NCBI GenBank assembly: GCA_030646715.1
Contig: JAUSLJ010000005.1
Location: 1-64,000, forward strand
Length of the DNA: 64,000 nt
Reading direction: 5' to 3'
DNA from: Agitococcus sp.
Lineage (GTDB): Bacteria > Pseudomonadota > Gammaproteobacteria > Pseudomonadales > Moraxellaceae
Of the stretch, positions 11,601 through 21,780 are shown piece after piece (positions within the stretch are counted from its first letter, which is position 1; every line of letters starts with the position of its first letter). The notes under the pieces were generated by a model. That model saw only the letters and a list, made by a program, of their open reading frames with translations. It was not told the DNA's origin and searched no databases. The position numbers and the translations under genes are program-made.

Positions 11601-12294
11601 GAACGCGGGCGTTGATACGGTTGAAGCCTCTGTTAATTTTATACTAGGTGACAATATTGAAAATCTGAATGTGAGCGGCAGTATTTTGAATGTTGGTTCA
11701 TACGGTGTGGGTAATGCTTTAGATAACGTCATTAATGGAGCTGCGGGCTTTAATTACCTGACAGGTGGCGCAGGTAATGACACACTTCATGGTGGGGATG
11801 GTAATGACCGCATCTTTGGTGATGGTGGTGATACGGTTGTTGGTCTTGGTAATTTTACAGGGAATGACGTACTGTTTGGCGATGCAGGCGATGACAGTCT
11901 CTATGGCGGAAGTGGTAATGATACCTATGTATTTAGTCGAGGTAGTGGCGTTGATCAAATCATAGAAAACGACTCTACCGCAGGAAATGCCGATATTTTA
12001 CAGTTCAGCGACACCATTGCTCGTGACCAATTATGGTTTAGCAAAGTGGCTAATAATCTAGAAGTCAGTATTATTGGTACGACCGATAAAACTGTAATCA
12101 AGGATTGGTATGTCAGTACAGCTAACCAAGTTGAGCAAATTAAAACCCTATCAGGCAACACGTTATTAAGTACACAAGTGCAAAATCTTGTTAACGCGAT
12201 GGCGAGTTTGACGCCCCCCTCGTTAGGGCAAACGACCCTAACCGCCCAACAACACACGCAGCTAGATGCCATTATCTCGGCTAACTGGTCATAA
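5656..12294 (+). CDS. Giant RTX (haemolysin-type calcium-binding) repeat protein
   Basis: A secreted protein of about 2,212 residues made mainly of glycine- and aspartate-rich RTX nonapeptides (GGxGNDxLx) that fold into calcium-binding beta-rolls outside the cell. The nonapeptide blocks alternate with segments resembling the haemolysin-type calcium-binding-related domain (for example [19 protein letters not shown]). Segments of the form LENLxLxG, as in serralysin-type RTX proteins, occur in the second half. There is no N-terminal signal peptide, and the C-terminal 80 residues, shared with the remnant at 143, probably carry the type I secretion signal. I place the start at ATG 5656, because GGAG lies nine bases upstream; the alternative ATG at 5641 lacks a site. 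No catalytic domain is recognised. Residues of about 1496-1733 are a non-RTX insertion (listed separately). Adhesin, matrix or S-layer-like roles are all possible. Confidence 0.92.
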   Translation: MANINGTNNNERLNGTVNGDTIYGNGGSDSIYGGDGNDRMVGGGRYGFYYSYDDEFLDGGSGNDHIIGGQGRDVLYGGHGDDTLSASGGNDNLDGGAGSDYMDGGSGSDRYEFGRGYGKDTLYDYTYTYGSYSGAYYNEKNRLVLSGLNSTDVTFTRDNYDLLVNIKGTSDTLRISYQFYQSSYFQYGVQNITFANGAVWDRDAISRSEAVVNKEITGTNGYDYLSGGSGNDTIRGLAASDTLNGNGGNDTIEGGSGFDYLYGGDGNDVLDGGTDGAYLTGGNGADTYLFKRGYGATTIYNYDNDSFGTLADRILFGAGIAQSDVVVRREYSDLVLTINGTNDSLRVQNYFYGDESYGYALENIQFADGSIWNTATIKSKVLQGTENNDSLYGFSSNDTLQGLGGNDYLNGDAGNDNLDGGTGNDTLYGGNGNDTLKGGVGNDYLQGGYGADGYLFSRGDGQDTIYNYDYDRLGSQADSIQFGSGIAETDVTATKNGSDLVLTINNTSDSIRVQYYFESGANTAYAIENIRFANGANWDINTIKQKVSGPRVFNGTNANDYYEGDFGNDIIRGNGGQDYLVGNDGNDLIEGGAGNDNLSGGQGNDSLNGGSGNDYIVDSDGSDTFVFERGSGSDSIYNYNSNRQTTTDGQSDVIQLGTGISVSDVSLKRQGNDLVLSINGTTDSLRIQNHFYNDYYGQNSYQIGQIKFADNTVWDTSFIKAKVLEGTESNDSIYGYASNDNLLGKGGNDTLNGGAGNDTLEGGAGYDYLNGGDGNDTVNGGEGDDYLNGGYGINVLDGGAGNDTYYGGRGDDTFIFTKGSGKDVVSNYNSIGSDALRDKIFLKDLTTADVTFTRINYDLELTINGTNGADKLRIPNYFYQNFGSGYCAYSISRLVFGDSAEYNADKIRDLVSSGQSLILGTANNDTLIGSSLNETLRGLDGNDMQFGYGGNDTVEGGNGNDQLYGGGGNDSLDGGEGNDFLEGDNGADTYRFGRNSGQDTIYNFDSDSLNSNADRILLGAGIAESDITLSQDGQDLVIRINGTNDSLRVQNYLQNNATTAHTIESIVFANGATWSIDVVKQKIFGSGNLLLIGTSANDTLTGGKGNDTIRGVAGDDVLYGGEGADYLEGGLGNDKLYGQVGVDSLLGGAGNDTYYLDDADIIVENANEGLDTVYVANNYLMVANLENLVMTGSSSLTIEGNTSNNFITTNSGDSLVAGYQGNDTIFGGAGNDRLIGNEGDDVIEGGAGDDRLQGNDGSNILRGGNGSDYYILSNLLAINEVGVDVIQNEDNDALNVKADRIQLFDITSDKITVKRVLDHLIVQTSPAKTIRVENYFANEGASSSAVEFIDFVDFAKQKIIETWDIATVKAKVLLGGSASESLTGYSSDDVLQGNDGDDTLNGKGGVDLMEGGAGNDTLLGEDGNDVLNGGDGNDSLLGGAGNDVLGGKAGADSLDGGAGDDILNGGAGADKMQGGAGNDIYDVDDVGDVVTEGFVGTGQLTRIDLSWRGDEPSSGGLNMSVYPLGNYQVTISDDGTKVAFTTAAHDLQGNYWDRNDKKDIYLKDLISGKVELISAVDGRQGVGRQGNEESFAPNFLNNNSLGFYSYATNLITGQQMGYSPTGFRAFVKNLVTGELTTRAHQVLKTGTLSSDGNIQVFNDAGNVFVRNLQTDVVTQVNVMQDGTKLGDSRAYASFYTDSNANIVSGDGTKVVFSVSGSNISGTNGVFVKDLTPSIIDAGGIDTVQSSISYTLGQYLENLTLAGTANINGTGNSLANTLKGNSGNNTLTGDEGNDTIQGGAGNDTLMGGKGNDTYLFNLGDSNDTLDNTSADNSSAADVLVLGAGITVGNIEFHRAVNSPDSVMKIKGTNDSITIKDYFGHPEVYANASLRFADNTVLTYQQVFKMGFTNTGDQQNNTLVGGEGDDLLLGMAGNDQLFGHFANSTIVGGNDTLDGGAGADTMYGGAGNDKYIVDNLSDVAIEALNAGVDTVEASVNFILGDNIENLNVSGSILNVGSYGVGNALDNVINGAAGFNYLTGGAGNDTLHGGDGNDRIFGDGGDTVVGLGNFTGNDVLFGDAGDDSLYGGSGNDTYVFSRGSGVDQIIENDSTAGNADILQFSDTIARDQLWFSKVANNLEVSIIGTTDKTVIKDWYVSTANQVEQIKTLSGNTLLSTQVQNLVNAMASLTPPSLGQTTLTAQQHTQLDAIISANWS
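6301..8900 (+). repeat. Tandem RTX modules of about 500-560 bases
   Basis: Five consecutive modules begin near 6301, 6801, 7306, 7825 and 8405. Each begins with a GT-x-x-ND motif, runs through four to eight RTX nonapeptides, then a YxFxRGxGxDTIYNY-like block, an AD-I-FG-GIAESDV block, a [14 protein letters not shown] block, and ends with an ENI-FANGA-W motif and a short helix (IK-KV). Related but divergent copies lie before (5668) and after (8930). The modules are diverged at DNA level, so they are old duplications. Confidence 0.8.
10141..10854 (+). other. Beta-propeller-like insertion within the RTX protein
   Basis: About 238 residues interrupt the RTX repeats. They contain four spaced strands of the form D-I-Y-L-K-D-L-x-[17 protein letters not shown] and F-V-K-D-L-T, and two [18 protein letters not shown] motifs. 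This pattern is that of TolB/WD40-like beta-propeller blades (PD40 type). Glycine-aspartate nonapeptides stop before it and resume after it. Its function is unknown; a carbohydrate- or protein-binding head is an inference. Confidence 0.6.
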
Positions 12295-12309
12295 CTTTCA
12301 ACAACGCCT

Positions 12310-12333
12310 AAGCCTCTGCATAGACAGGGGCTT
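12310..12333 (+). terminator. Weak hairpin between RTX and lipoprotein genes
   Basis: Nine-base arms (12310-12318 and 12325-12333) pair with one G-U around a six-base loop. There is no T-run, so it is at best an attenuator or processing site; the next gene starts 46 bases later and may be co-transcribed. Confidence 0.35.
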
Positions 12334-12378
12334 GAGTATGTCTATGACTCTTATTTTGTACAAAAAGGAACTGTAACT

Positions 12379-14400
12379 ATGAAACTTTCTGCCCTATCTA
12401 AAATAACGACATTAGCCCTTGCAGTGGCATTAGTGGCCTGTAACGAAAACGATCATGATCAACCTGCTGTTGTTGCTCCTGCCTCACTCACCGTATCGGT
12501 TTCCTTAGGTAAAGTCACTAAAGGTGGAGCAATAGAGCTTAAAAACGCCGAAACTGATGCACAAATTGGTAAGTTGGCAATAGTGAATGGCTCGGCCACA
12601 TTTAGTGTTCCCAAAACCATCAAAGCAGTAGAGGCTGTCGTCACGTTGGCCGCAGGCGATAAATATTTTGACGAGGCGTTAAACGCAGAAGTGGTAGTGC
12701 CAGCAGGTGGTGTTGTCCTGCGGGCTGTCTCCTTATTTAATGGGACTTTATCGCAAATGGCAGTAACTCCGCTGTCAGAGGCTGCGGTTAGTTATGCAAA
12801 AACACGCGTCAATGGCACTAAATCAACAACCAATATTACGCAAGCAAATCAAAAAGTAGCAGATTATTTTGCCGTAAATGATGTCTTGACCGCTCCCGTA
12901 TTATTGGGGTCAATGACCGACTATCAAACAATGCTTAAACCAAACGATGAAGCGTCAAAAAGAGCCTTATTAATTCTGGCTTTAGTGCGTAATGCCCATG
13001 CAAAACTACAGCCTCTTTGCGCAGGACAAGCGGATCAAGCTGTTTGTTTGGCCACCCCCGCATTACAACTGAGCAATGCGTTGAGTAGTGATTTTGCTGA
13101 TGGACAAGTTGATCATAAAAAGCAGACAGAGAGTTTTACCGCACGCCAAAAACTCTATAGCACTGACCGAACAGCATTACAAAATGAGTTAAATGCTATT
13201 TTATCTAACCTAGCAAATGAGTTTGTTTTGGATGGCATCACATTGCCACAATCGGTATTAACAGCAATTAATGGTTCACAAGTGCAATTTGTCACCAACG
13301 ATGGCAGTAATATTACTCAACCCAATGCATTATGTGGTTTAGAGAAAACCTTGGCTACAACCGACTTAGCTCAGTTTGCCAAAACTTATGATGTCACTAT
13401 TCGTAAAGATGTTGGCGCAGAATTGCCGTTTAACGTTAAAAATACACAGTTTGTATTGCAGACAACGGGTAGTACCCAATTAGATGGCGTAACCGCGCAA
13501 GTGAGTGCTGTTTGTGAGCATAGAAATAGCCAACAACAGGCAGATGGTTTAGTCACTTATCTCAATAAAAAAACTACTTTGGAGCAAGCGGCAACTATTA
13601 CTTTCTTTAATGATGGTCGCGTACAAGGTGATGACTACACGACCACACAAGGAATACAAACCTTTGATAATAGTACTGGCATTACACCAAATACATCTTC
13701 GCTAGTGGATGTCGAAGTGACAGGTGCCGCAGCAGAGCGATTAACGAGTGATAACTTAGAGTCGTTTCTTAATAGTGACGGTCTTTTAGTATTGGATGTC
13801 AATGGCCGAGTTTTGATTCGCTTTAATAACGGTATTATTAGCCAAGTACAGTTTGTCAAAGAAGGCAAGATTTGGCGTATGTCGTGCGAAGGCTCTAGCT
13901 GCGCTAACATCAGTCTAAATACTCAGACTAACGTGGTGACTTTAAACAATTTAGTGATAACGGCTGATGAGTCCACAGGGGCAACGGCAACGGTTTCGCT
14001 CTCAGGTTCGATAGCTTATGCTAATCCTAGTGGTTCAGCATCTCTTAGTGGTTTATCGACCATACAAACGGTTTCAGTCGATGTTAAACAGGGTATAGGT
14101 GTCAATATGGAGTTGGCATTTAGAACAAATCCAGCGGCAGGGCAAATGCGCGAGCAGATTAAAGTCAGCTATAACAATGATACTGGCGCACTTCTGCAAT
14201 TGTTATACATAAAACAAAATGACGATGACACTCAGCATTTGGAGTACGGTTGTGATGGTATTGCTTGTATGAATGTACAGTTTAATAGCCAAACAAGGTC
14301 ATTGGCACTGAATGGTACGAGCTTGCCATTATTGTCTAATGTAGGTGTCACAAATGCGCCTGTTTCACTAACATTTACGGGTGCTTTTGGTAAGAACTAA
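12379..14400 (+). CDS. Large lipoprotein of unknown function
   Basis: A 673-residue protein with a lipoprotein signal (hydrophobic core ending LVAC at residue 21) and no family I can name with certainty. Residues of about 35-115 look like a beta-sandwich. Residues of about 125-205 hold a helical segment with VTPLSEAAVSYA, a motif seen in several uncharacterised surface lipoproteins. The C-terminal half contains two similar blocks (about 495-530 and 615-655), each with a paired cysteine motif (MSCEGSSC and YGCDGIAC) followed by strands of the type V-T-L-N-N-L. These pairs probably form disulphides in the periplasm or on the cell surface. AAGGA precedes the ATG. It lies 84 bases after the RTX gene and ends at a strong terminator, suggesting a role linked to the RTX protein, for instance retention at the surface; that is inference. 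Confidence 0.7.
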   Translation: MKLSALSKITTLALAVALVACNENDHDQPAVVAPASLTVSVSLGKVTKGGAIELKNAETDAQIGKLAIVNGSATFSVPKTIKAVEAVVTLAAGDKYFDEALNAEVVVPAGGVVLRAVSLFNGTLSQMAVTPLSEAAVSYAKTRVNGTKSTTNITQANQKVADYFAVNDVLTAPVLLGSMTDYQTMLKPNDEASKRALLILALVRNAHAKLQPLCAGQADQAVCLATPALQLSNALSSDFADGQVDHKKQTESFTARQKLYSTDRTALQNELNAILSNLANEFVLDGITLPQSVLTAINGSQVQFVTNDGSNITQPNALCGLEKTLATTDLAQFAKTYDVTIRKDVGAELPFNVKNTQFVLQTTGSTQLDGVTAQVSAVCEHRNSQQQADGLVTYLNKKTTLEQAATITFFNDGRVQGDDYTTTQGIQTFDNSTGITPNTSSLVDVEVTGAAAERLTSDNLESFLNSDGLLVLDVNGRVLIRFNNGIISQVQFVKEGKIWRMSCEGSSCANISLNTQTNVVTLNNLVITADESTGATATVSLSGSIAYANPSGSASLSGLSTIQTVSVDVKQGIGVNMELAFRTNPAAGQMREQIKVSYNNDTGALLQLLYIKQNDDDTQHLEYGCDGIACMNVQFNSQTRSLALNGTSLPLLSNVGVTNAPVSLTFTGAFGKN

Positions 14401-14445
14401 TGTGCTTGTAGAGGGTTGGGCACACTTGCTGTGTCCGATTTAACT

Positions 14446-14484
14446 AAAAACCCCGTTGAAGCCAAGCATCAACGGGGTTTTTTA
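14446..14484. terminator. Bidirectional rho-independent terminator
   Basis: AACCCCGTTGA pairs perfectly with TCAACGGGGTT around a nine-base loop, with A-tract before and T-tract after. It lies between the convergent lipoprotein gene and gltD and can serve both. Confidence 0.92.
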
Positions 14485-14504
14485 TAACGTTAATTCAGCA
14501 AAAA

Positions 14505-15971
14505 TTAACGCGGCAACACACTCGAACCCATCAAATACGCATCAACCTCACGCGCACATTGACGGCCTTCACGAATCGCCCAAACCACTAAGGATTGACC
14601 GCGACGTACGTCACCCGCAGCAAAAACACCTTGCTGATTAGTAGCGTAGCAACCAACACCATCGGTTGTGGCGCGAGCATTACCACGCGCATCTTTATCG
14701 ACGTTAAACGCCTCTAAAACACCACCCACAGGATGAACAAAGCCCATCGCAAAAAATACTAAATCGGCAGGCAATTCAAATTCAGAGCCAGCCACTTCAG
14801 TCATTTTGCCATTAACCCATTCTAAACGAACGGCTTGTAGGGCTTTAACTCGGCCATTTTCATCGCCAATAAAAGACTTGGTTAATACCGCAAAATCACG
14901 GTTACAACCTTCTTCATGGGAGCTAGACGTCCGCAATTTGATTGGCCAATATGGCCATGTCATTGCTTTGTTTTCTTGCTCAGGTGGCATCGGCATCACT
15001 TCAAACTGCGTTACCGAAGCTGCACCATGACGATTGGACGTGCCTACACAGTCCGAACCCGTATCACCACCACCAATGACAATCACGTGTTTGCCTTTGG
15101 CGTTAATCGGGTTAACCGCACCACCTTCCACTTCTTTATTTTGTGGAATCAAAAACTCAAGGGCAAAATGTACGCCACCCAGCTCACGACCAGGCACAGG
15201 TAAGTCACGAGGAACTTCCGAGCCACCTGCCAAAATTACCGCGTCAAATTGCGCTTTTAACGCGTCAGCAGTAATGACTTCTGTTGAATCATTGGTAATG
15301 CCCGCAGGAATGGTGCTTGCGCCCACTAAAACGTTGGTGCGGAAAGTGACACCTTCAGCTTCCATCTGCGCAACACGGCGACGTACTGTTTCTTTGTCTA
15401 ATTTAAAGTCTGGAATGCCACGACGTAATAAGCCGCCCACATGACCATTTTTTTCAAAAACAGTCACATCATGGCCAACACGCGCTAATTGTTGCGCGGC
15501 TGCTAAACCCGCAGGGCCAGAGCCAACGATAGCAATTTTTTTGCCTGTTTTAACTTTGGCAGGTTGGGGCACAATCCAATTGTTTTCCCAGCCTTTGTCG
15601 ATGATGAAATGTTCAATCGACTTAATGCCAACTGGCTCGGCATTAATACCGAGCGTACAAGCAGTCTCACACGGTGCAGGGCAGATACGACCTGTAAAAT
15701 CAGGAAAGTTATTCGTCGAATGCAGCACATCCAAGGCTTCTTTCCAGTTGCCGTTATAAACTAAGTCATTCCAGTCTGGAATAATGTTGTTGACAGGGCA
15801 ACCGTTATTACAGAAAGGTACGCCACAATCCATGCACCGTGCGCCTTGGATTTTCGCGTCTTTGTCGGACAGTGTGCCAACGAATTCCTTGTAATGAGTC
15901 AAGCGGTTATCGACAGGCTCATACGATTCGGACAAACGCTGAAACTCGATAAAACCAGTGGGTTTACCCAT
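14505..15971 (-). CDS. gltD: Glutamate synthase (NADPH) small subunit
   Basis: The 488-residue beta subunit of glutamate synthase. It takes electrons from NADPH and passes them to the large subunit for converting 2-oxoglutarate and glutamine to two glutamates. The N-terminal cysteine clusters (CMDCGVPFC plus CPAPCETAC) bind the 4Fe-4S centres. An FAD-binding [13 protein letters not shown] segment follows at about 150, and a NADPH-binding GGGDTGSDC motif at about 300. Length and order are those of the family. It begins one base after the gltB stop, so the two genes form a tight operon. Confidence 0.96.
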   Translation of the reverse strand: MGKPTGFIEFQRLSESYEPVDNRLTHYKEFVGTLSDKDAKIQGARCMDCGVPFCNNGCPVNNIIPDWNDLVYNGNWKEALDVLHSTNNFPDFTGRICPAPCETACTLGINAEPVGIKSIEHFIIDKGWENNWIVPQPAKVKTGKKIAIVGSGPAGLAAAQQLARVGHDVTVFEKNGHVGGLLRRGIPDFKLDKETVRRRVAQMEAEGVTFRTNVLVGASTIPAGITNDSTEVITADALKAQFDAVILAGGSEVPRDLPVPGRELGGVHFALEFLIPQNKEVEGGAVNPINAKGKHVIVIGGGDTGSDCVGTSNRHGAASVTQFEVMPMPPEQENKAMTWPYWPIKLRTSSSHEEGCNRDFAVLTKSFIGDENGRVKALQAVRLEWVNGKMTEVAGSEFELPADLVFFAMGFVHPVGGVLEAFNVDKDARGNARATTDGVGCYATNQQGVFAAGDVRRGQSLVVWAIREGRQCAREVDAYLMGSSVLPR

Positions 15972-15972
15972 A

Positions 15973-18900
15973 TTAGGCCACCTTTTTCTGTTGTTGAGCG
16001 GCGATTTCAGTTAATGCGCGCTTGTATTCATGCGGATAGACTTTGACAAACTTGCTGAGACTGTCATCCCAGTTGGCAAGAATGGCTTGTGCTGTCGTGC
16101 TACCTGTGTATTGAGCATGGCGGGTGATGAGGTCTTTTAATTGCGCTTCATCCTGCAAGCCACGATGTAGCGGCACGTCAGTCGGCGCTTTGGCATCGGC
16201 AAGGACTTTTTCTACCGCGACTTGTGCTAGGTTGCAACGCTTGGCGAATAAACCATCTTCATCAAAGACATAAGCGATACCGCCCGACATCCCCGCAGCA
16301 AAGTTACGACCTGTCATGCCGAGGACAACGACTGTGCCGCCCGTCATGTATTCGCAACCGTGGTCTCCGACACCTTCGACAACCGCTGTACCACCCGAAT
16401 TACGAACAGCAAAACGCTCGCCAGCGACACCCGCGAAGAAGGCTTCACCCGCAATCGCACCGTACATAACGGTGTTGCCGAGGATGATGTTTTCGGCAGT
16501 GTTGCCACGGAAGTCAGCATGGGGACGAATAATAATTCGACCGCCAGACAAACCTTTACCGACATAATCGTTGCCTTCGCCCACTAATTCCATCGTGATA
16601 CCTTGTGCAAGGAAAGCGGCGAAGCTTTGACCTGCGGTGCCGTTGAGACGGATATGAATGGTGTCATCAGGCAAGCCCGTCAAACCAAAGCGTTTAGCCA
16701 CTTCGCCTGAAAGCATCGTGCCTGCGGTACGGTTGACGTTACGAATCGGAAGCTCAATGTTGACTTTTTGGCCGTCAGTGAGAGCTGCTTGTGCTTGGGC
16801 AATCAATTGATGATCCAGTGCCTTGGCAATGCCATGATCCTGAATTTCACAATGTTGACGTGGTGAAGAAGCGGCAACATTCGGTTGATGAAAGACCCGA
16901 GAGAAGTCCAAACCTTTTGCTTTCCAATGAGCGATGCCAGTTTTGGTGTCAAGTAAGTCTGCACGACCGACTAACTCTTCAAACTTGCGAATGCCCAAGG
17001 ACGCCATGATTTCACGCACTTCTTCAGCAATAAAGAAGAAGAAGTTAACGACGTGTTCAGGTTGACCTGTAAAACGCTTACGCAATTCAGGGTCTTGTGT
17101 CGCTACGCCGACAGGGCAGGTATTGAGATGACACTTACGCATCATAATACAGCCTTCAACAACTAATGGCGCAGTGGCAAAACCGAATTCGTCAGCACCT
17201 AACAACGCGCCAATGACGACATCACGGCCTGTTTTTAACTGACCGTCAACTTGCACACGAATACGACCACGCAATTGGTTGAGTACTAAGGTTTGTTGCG
17301 TTTCTGCTAAACCTAATTCCCACGGTGCGCCTGCGTGTTTGATGGAGGATAAAGGCGAAGCCCCTGTACCACCGTCATGGCCTGCAATCACCACATGGTC
17401 AGCTTTGGCTTTGGAAACACCCGCAGCAACCGTACCAACACCGACTTCTGACACTAACTTCACCGACACTGAAGCCGCTGGATTAGCGTTTTTCAAGTCA
17501 TGGATCAATTGTGCCAAGTCTTCAATCGAATAAATGTCATGGTGTGGTGGTGGCGAAATTAAGCCTACTCCGGGTACAGAATGACGCAAGAAACCGATGT
17601 ATTCGGAAACTTTATGGCCGGGTAATTGACCACCTTCACCGGGTTTTGCACCTTGAGCCATTTTAATTTGGATTTGATCCGCATTAACTAAATACTCAAT
17701 GGTGACACCAAAACGGCCAGACGCGACCTGTTTAATGGCAGAACGTAAACTGTCACCTGCTTTTAAGGTGTAATCACGCTCAATACGTCCTTTGCCCAAT
17801 ACGTCAGACAGTTGCGTATCTTGAACCACAGGAATAAAACGCTTGGAATCTTCACCACCTTCACCCGTGTTGGATTTACCGCCAATACGGTTCATCGCCA
17901 CGGCTAAAGTCGTGTGCGCTTCGGTCGAAATAGAACCTAAAGACATCGCGCCTGTGGCAAAACGCTTGACAATATCTTTCACCGATTCCACTTCATCGAG
18001 CGGAACAGGGGTGATATTGGCAGTGCGGAATTCAAAAAGACCCCTCAGCGTCATGTGACGTTGGCTTTGGTCATTGATGATTTTGGCGTATTCTTTAAAA
18101 GTGGAATACTGATTAGAGCGTGTGGAATGCTGCAATTTAGCAATGGCATCAGGTGTCCACATATGCTCTTCACCACGAATACGGAAGGCATATTCGCCAC
18201 CCGCATCCAGATGGTTAGCTAACACGGGATCATCGCCAAAGGCTTGATTGTGCATACGAATTGCTTCTTCGGCGACATCAAACACACCAATGCCTTCGAC
18301 ATTTGTGGGAGTGCCTGTGAAGTATTTTTCGACAAACGCACTTTGCAGACCAATCGCTTCAAAAATTTGCGCGCCTGTGTACGACATATAGGTAGAAATA
18401 CCCATTTTCGACATCACTTTACACAAACCTTTGCCAACTGCTTTAATGAAGTTGTACACCACTTTTTCACGTTTAGCGGCATCATCACCTGCAAGCGCTT
18501 GCAAGGTTTCTAAGGCTAAATATGGATGCACGGCTTCTGCGCCATAACCACCCAATAACGCAAAATGATGAACTTCACGAGCCGAGCCAGTTTCAACAAC
18601 TAAACCTGCGCTGGTACGCAGACCTTTTTTCACAAGGTGTTGGTGAACAGCCGAAGTCGCTAACAACGCAGGAATGGCGACATTCTCGGCGTTAATGCAA
18701 CGATCGGAAACAATCAGGATGTTTGCACCTGAACTTACAGCATCTTCGGCTTCGGCACATAAAGACGCTAAACGCGCTTCAATGCCGTCTTTGCCCCACG
18801 CGACGGGATAGCAAATGTCAAGTTCGTGCGAGCGGAATTTGCCGCCTGTGTATTTTTCGATATGACGAATTTTTTCAATATCATCAAACGACAAGACAGG

Positions 18901-20613
18901 CTGTGCCACTTCCAAACGAATCGGCGGATTGATGTCAGAAATACCCAATAAATTCGGTTTAGGGCCAATAAACGACACTACTGACATCACCAAGTCTTCA
19001 CGAATTGGGTCAATCGGTGGGTTAGTGACCTGCGCGAACAACTGTTTAAAGTAGTTGTACAAAGGCTTTAATTTTGAGGACAACACAGGCAAAGCGGCAT
19101 CGTTACCCATTGAGCCAGTGGCTTCTTCGCCATTCGCGGCCATAGGTTCAAGAATAAACTTAATGTCTTCTTGGGTATAACCAAAGGCTTGTTGACGGTC
19201 GAGCAACGAAACCGTCGAAGGCGTGGCTGCTTCTTCAGCAACAGGCAACTCATCGAGTTTGATACGGATTTTTTCAATCCACTCACGATAAGGCTTAGCA
19301 CTGGCCAACGAATCTTTTAACTCTTGGTCGTCAATAATACGGCCTAGCTCAGTGTCAATTAGGAACATTTTGCCAGGTTGTAAACGCCATTTTTGCACAA
19401 TACGGTTTTCGGCAATTGGTAATACACCTGATTCCGAAGCCATCACCACTAAATCATCATCAGTGACTAAATAACGAGCAGGACGTAAACCGTTACGGTC
19501 AAGCGTGGCACCAATTTGACGACCGTCAGTAAAGGCAACGGCCGCAGGACCATCCCACGGTTCCATCATTGCCGCGTAGTATTCGTAGAAGGCGCGACGT
19601 TTTTCGTCCATCAATGTGTGCTTTTCCCATGCTTCAGGAATCATCAACATCATCGCTTGTGCTAAGGAGTAGCCGCCCATCACCAACAGTTCTAGTGCGT
19701 TATCAAAAGCAGCAGAGTCAGATTGGCCAGGGTAGTGCAGTGGCCATACTTTTTTCAGGTCATCGCCCAAAATTGGTGAGGAAATGGCTTGTTCACGCGC
19801 TTTGAACCAGTTGACGTTGCCTTGCAAGGTGTTGATTTCACCGTTGTGGGCAATCATGCGGAACGGATGCGCTAAATCCCAAGTTGGGAAAGTGTTGGTC
19901 GAAAAACGTTGATGCACTAAAGCCAAGGCCGACACACAGGCGGGGTTTTGTAAGTCTAAATAGTATTCGCCGACTTGGTCAGCCAATAACATTCCTTTAT
20001 AGACAATAGTGCGCGCCGAAAAAGACGGCACATAAAACTCTTTGCCATGCACTAAGTCTAAGGCTTGAATGGCATTAGCGGCACGACGACGAATAATGTA
20101 CAGTTTGCGCTCAAGGGCATCTGTCACCACAATATCCGAACCGCGACCGACAAATACTTGACGAATAACAGGCTCTTTTGCCTTTACCGTTGCCGACATT
20201 GGCATGGTGCGCGACACGGGCACATCTCGCCAGCCAAGTAATACTTGACCTTCGGCTAAAATAGCGCGTTCAATTTCTTCTTGACAGGCCATGCGCGACG
20301 CATTTTCTTGCGGCAGAAAACAAATACCGACACCGTATTCGCCCACAGGCGGTAGGGTGACACCTTGACGCGCCATTTCGCCACGCAGGTATTGATCGGG
20401 AATTTGAATCAGAATGCCCGCGCCATCGCCCATTAACGGGTCAGCACCCACCGCACCGCGGTGGTCTAAGTTTTTTAGAATCAATAGGCCTTGTTCGACG
20501 ATCGAATGGCTTTTCTGACCCTTGATGTGGGCAATAAAGCCTACGCCGCAAGCGTCATGTTCATTGGCGGGATCGTACAACCCTTGCCGTTCAGGTACTA
20601 CAGTTGCCTTCAC
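15973..20613 (-). CDS. gltB: Glutamate synthase (NADPH) large subunit
   Basis: The large alpha subunit, about 1,546 residues. An N-terminal glutamine amidotransferase domain opens with the nucleophile cysteine in [11 protein letters not shown], exposed after removal of a propeptide of about 21 residues. The central and FMN-binding synthase domains follow, with the 3Fe-4S cluster motif [11 protein letters not shown], and a C-terminal GXGXG beta-helix domain ends the protein. I place the start at GTG (20613), because GAGGA lies seven bases upstream and the propeptide then has normal length; the longest frame opens with TTG at 20673 and has no such site. It is followed by gltD. Confidence 0.96.
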   Translation of the reverse strand: MKATVVPERQGLYDPANEHDACGVGFIAHIKGQKSHSIVEQGLLILKNLDHRGAVGADPLMGDGAGILIQIPDQYLRGEMARQGVTLPPVGEYGVGICFLPQENASRMACQEEIERAILAEGQVLLGWRDVPVSRTMPMSATVKAKEPVIRQVFVGRGSDIVVTDALERKLYIIRRRAANAIQALDLVHGKEFYVPSFSARTIVYKGMLLADQVGEYYLDLQNPACVSALALVHQRFSTNTFPTWDLAHPFRMIAHNGEINTLQGNVNWFKAREQAISSPILGDDLKKVWPLHYPGQSDSAAFDNALELLVMGGYSLAQAMMLMIPEAWEKHTLMDEKRRAFYEYYAAMMEPWDGPAAVAFTDGRQIGATLDRNGLRPARYLVTDDDLVVMASESGVLPIAENRIVQKWRLQPGKMFLIDTELGRIIDDQELKDSLASAKPYREWIEKIRIKLDELPVAEEAATPSTVSLLDRQQAFGYTQEDIKFILEPMAANGEEATGSMGNDAALPVLSSKLKPLYNYFKQLFAQVTNPPIDPIREDLVMSVVSFIGPKPNLLGISDINPPIRLEVAQPVLSFDDIEKIRHIEKYTGGKFRSHELDICYPVAWGKDGIEARLASLCAEAEDAVSSGANILIVSDRCINAENVAIPALLATSAVHQHLVKKGLRTSAGLVVETGSAREVHHFALLGGYGAEAVHPYLALETLQALAGDDAAKREKVVYNFIKAVGKGLCKVMSKMGISTYMSYTGAQIFEAIGLQSAFVEKYFTGTPTNVEGIGVFDVAEEAIRMHNQAFGDDPVLANHLDAGGEYAFRIRGEEHMWTPDAIAKLQHSTRSNQYSTFKEYAKIINDQSQRHMTLRGLFEFRTANITPVPLDEVESVKDIVKRFATGAMSLGSISTEAHTTLAVAMNRIGGKSNTGEGGEDSKRFIPVVQDTQLSDVLGKGRIERDYTLKAGDSLRSAIKQVASGRFGVTIEYLVNADQIQIKMAQGAKPGEGGQLPGHKVSEYIGFLRHSVPGVGLISPPPHHDIYSIEDLAQLIHDLKNANPAASVSVKLVSEVGVGTVAAGVSKAKADHVVIAGHDGGTGASPLSSIKHAGAPWELGLAETQQTLVLNQLRGRIRVQVDGQLKTGRDVVIGALLGADEFGFATAPLVVEGCIMMRKCHLNTCPVGVATQDPELRKRFTGQPEHVVNFFFFIAEEVREIMASLGIRKFEELVGRADLLDTKTGIAHWKAKGLDFSRVFHQPNVAASSPRQHCEIQDHGIAKALDHQLIAQAQAALTDGQKVNIELPIRNVNRTAGTMLSGEVAKRFGLTGLPDDTIHIRLNGTAGQSFAAFLAQGITMELVGEGNDYVGKGLSGGRIIIRPHADFRGNTAENIILGNTVMYGAIAGEAFFAGVAGERFAVRNSGGTAVVEGVGDHGCEYMTGGTVVVLGMTGRNFAAGMSGGIAYVFDEDGLFAKRCNLAQVAVEKVLADAKAPTDVPLHRGLQDEAQLKDLITRHAQYTGSTTAQAILANWDDSLSKFVKVYPHEYKRALTEIAAQQQKKVA

Positions 20614-21031
20614 ACTTTGATCCTCATAAAAGCAAACATCGGCGCACACAGTAACGTACGCGCAGACGGTCAAAAAAAGCCAGCGTGATGCCAGATAGGA
20701 AGTTCACGGGGAAACATTTCATTATACCGTGAAAATACAGGGCTTCAAGTATAGACTTTCGGGAATGCTAAAATGAATGCAATATATATACCGCTTTGTA
20801 GTATTGAATGAATTGAAGATCAGTAGCGAAACGAAAGTTTGTTTGTGTTTTTCGTTCTCCCTTTAGCTTGTCGAAGGGTGGTTCGATTCTTCGACGAACT
20901 CAGAATCACCATGAACGGTGAAACTTCTGTGTAGGGAATATATTTTGCGGAGACGGCAGGGGTTTGCTTTTGACGCTAAACCCCGCTCTGACCCTCACAT
21001 AGGCAAGGGAGAGGGTGTTTTCAGGGCGTAC
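20614..21031. other. Intergenic region upstream of gltB
   Basis: This 418-base gap holds the gltB promoter region on the minus strand: an AT-rich stretch around 20750-20810 includes a TATACT box near 20750, but I find no convincing -35 box at good spacing. A dispersed hairpin repeat lies at 20865-20900. The part nearest the small lipoprotein (20976-21020) holds GAGGGT/ACCCTC-type repeat sequence, seen also at 23641. No gene is apparent. Confidence 0.5.
20865..20900. repeat. Imperfect inverted repeat, CTTCGAC type
   Basis: Twelve-base arms (20865-20876 and 20889-20900) pair with two mismatches. The TTCGAC core resembles the repeat at 63082-63131 and the intergenic repeats common in gammaproteobacterial genomes. 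Confidence 0.6.
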
Positions 21032-21460
21032 TTACTTGGTGGATTGAACTTGTTGCTGCGTCGTCATTAGCACTTGAGTGAGCGTGCTTAATGTGGCGAT
21101 AATATCACCGTAATCAGGTAGTTTGGTTTTAACAATATCGCTGGTGGCATTGACTAAAGAGATTTTATCACCTAATGATAATTGACCACTGGCGTAATTG
21201 ACGAGGTTGCCTTTAACGGCATCAATAGCGGTTAGCCGAGATTGATACTTGGCAATGCTTTGGCTGTTGTTTTGCGCTTTTAGAGTGTTTTGCGTTTGTT
21301 GGCGTTTAACATCCATTAACACCATTAAGGACGTGACGGTGGCCATACCTGCAACAGTATCTTTAAATTGTGGCCGTGGTGCTTGGCCTGCAACAGGAGC
21401 TTGGTAAACACAGCCCGTCAATGAAACGATACATAAAGTCACTACAGATAATTTTTTCAC
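21032..21460 (-). CDS. Small lipoprotein of unknown function
   Basis: A 142-residue protein with a lipoprotein signal: KK, a hydrophobic core and the lipobox LTGC. The mature part is alpha-helical and rich in Gln, Asn and Ser, with no recognised domain. I take GTG at 21460 as the start because GGAG lies eight bases upstream; the longer frame from GTG at 21469 overlaps that site. It is monocistronic, divergent from the acyl-CoA dehydrogenase gene. Confidence 0.7.
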   Translation of the reverse strand: MKKLSVVTLCIVSLTGCVYQAPVAGQAPRPQFKDTVAGMATVTSLMVLMDVKRQQTQNTLKAQNNSQSIAKYQSRLTAIDAVKGNLVNYASGQLSLGDKISLVNATSDIVKTKLPDYGDIIATLSTLTQVLMTTQQQVQSTK

Positions 21461-21780
21461 AAGAAACACTCCATTATTGGTGGGCAGTAGTATAGCACAG
21501 CTTGTTTTTTGGCTTTGTGCGCTTCTGGTGCTTGATACAATATGTTTGTATTAGACAAACTTAATTTTTGTAGCAGTGATACATCAGGTCTGTTCTGTTA
21601 AAAATAGCAACATAGACGAATGAGAACAGTGTTTGAAGGTGTTGTGAACGGTCAGTCATGGAATTGACTGTATTGTGATACGGCTAATTTCTAAACTATA
21701 TGTATGGTATTTTGTCCGCATTTTATTAGATGCGGCTTTCTTGGGAAAAAGTCCCAGCACATTTGTGAGAGGTTGTTACG
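21461..21780. other. Divergent intergenic region with inverted repeats
   Basis: This 320-base gap separates the lipoprotein from the first acyl-CoA dehydrogenase. Two inverted repeats are visible: ATACAA-N5-TTGTAT at 21535-21551, overlapping GTTTG/CAAAC arms at 21544-21560, and CAGTCA-N6-TGACTG at 21653-21670. Either could be an operator for fatty-acid control. The dehydrogenase has a GAGAGG site before its ATG. No reading frame or RNA is evident. Confidence 0.4.

Noticed and set aside
5641-12294. Tandem repetitive DNA that could be taken for a CRISPR or minisatellite array
   Set aside because: The repeats are in frame, encode GGxGNDxLx nonapeptides and vary in sequence; there are no equal spacers.
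15973-20673. gltB start at TTG 20673
   Set aside because: GTG at 20613 has GAGGA seven bases upstream and gives a propeptide of normal length before the catalytic cysteine.
20877-20910. GGTTCGATTC-like block suggesting a tRNA T-arm
   Set aside because: No acceptor, D- or anticodon arm can be formed around it; it is part of the dispersed TTCGAC inverted repeat.
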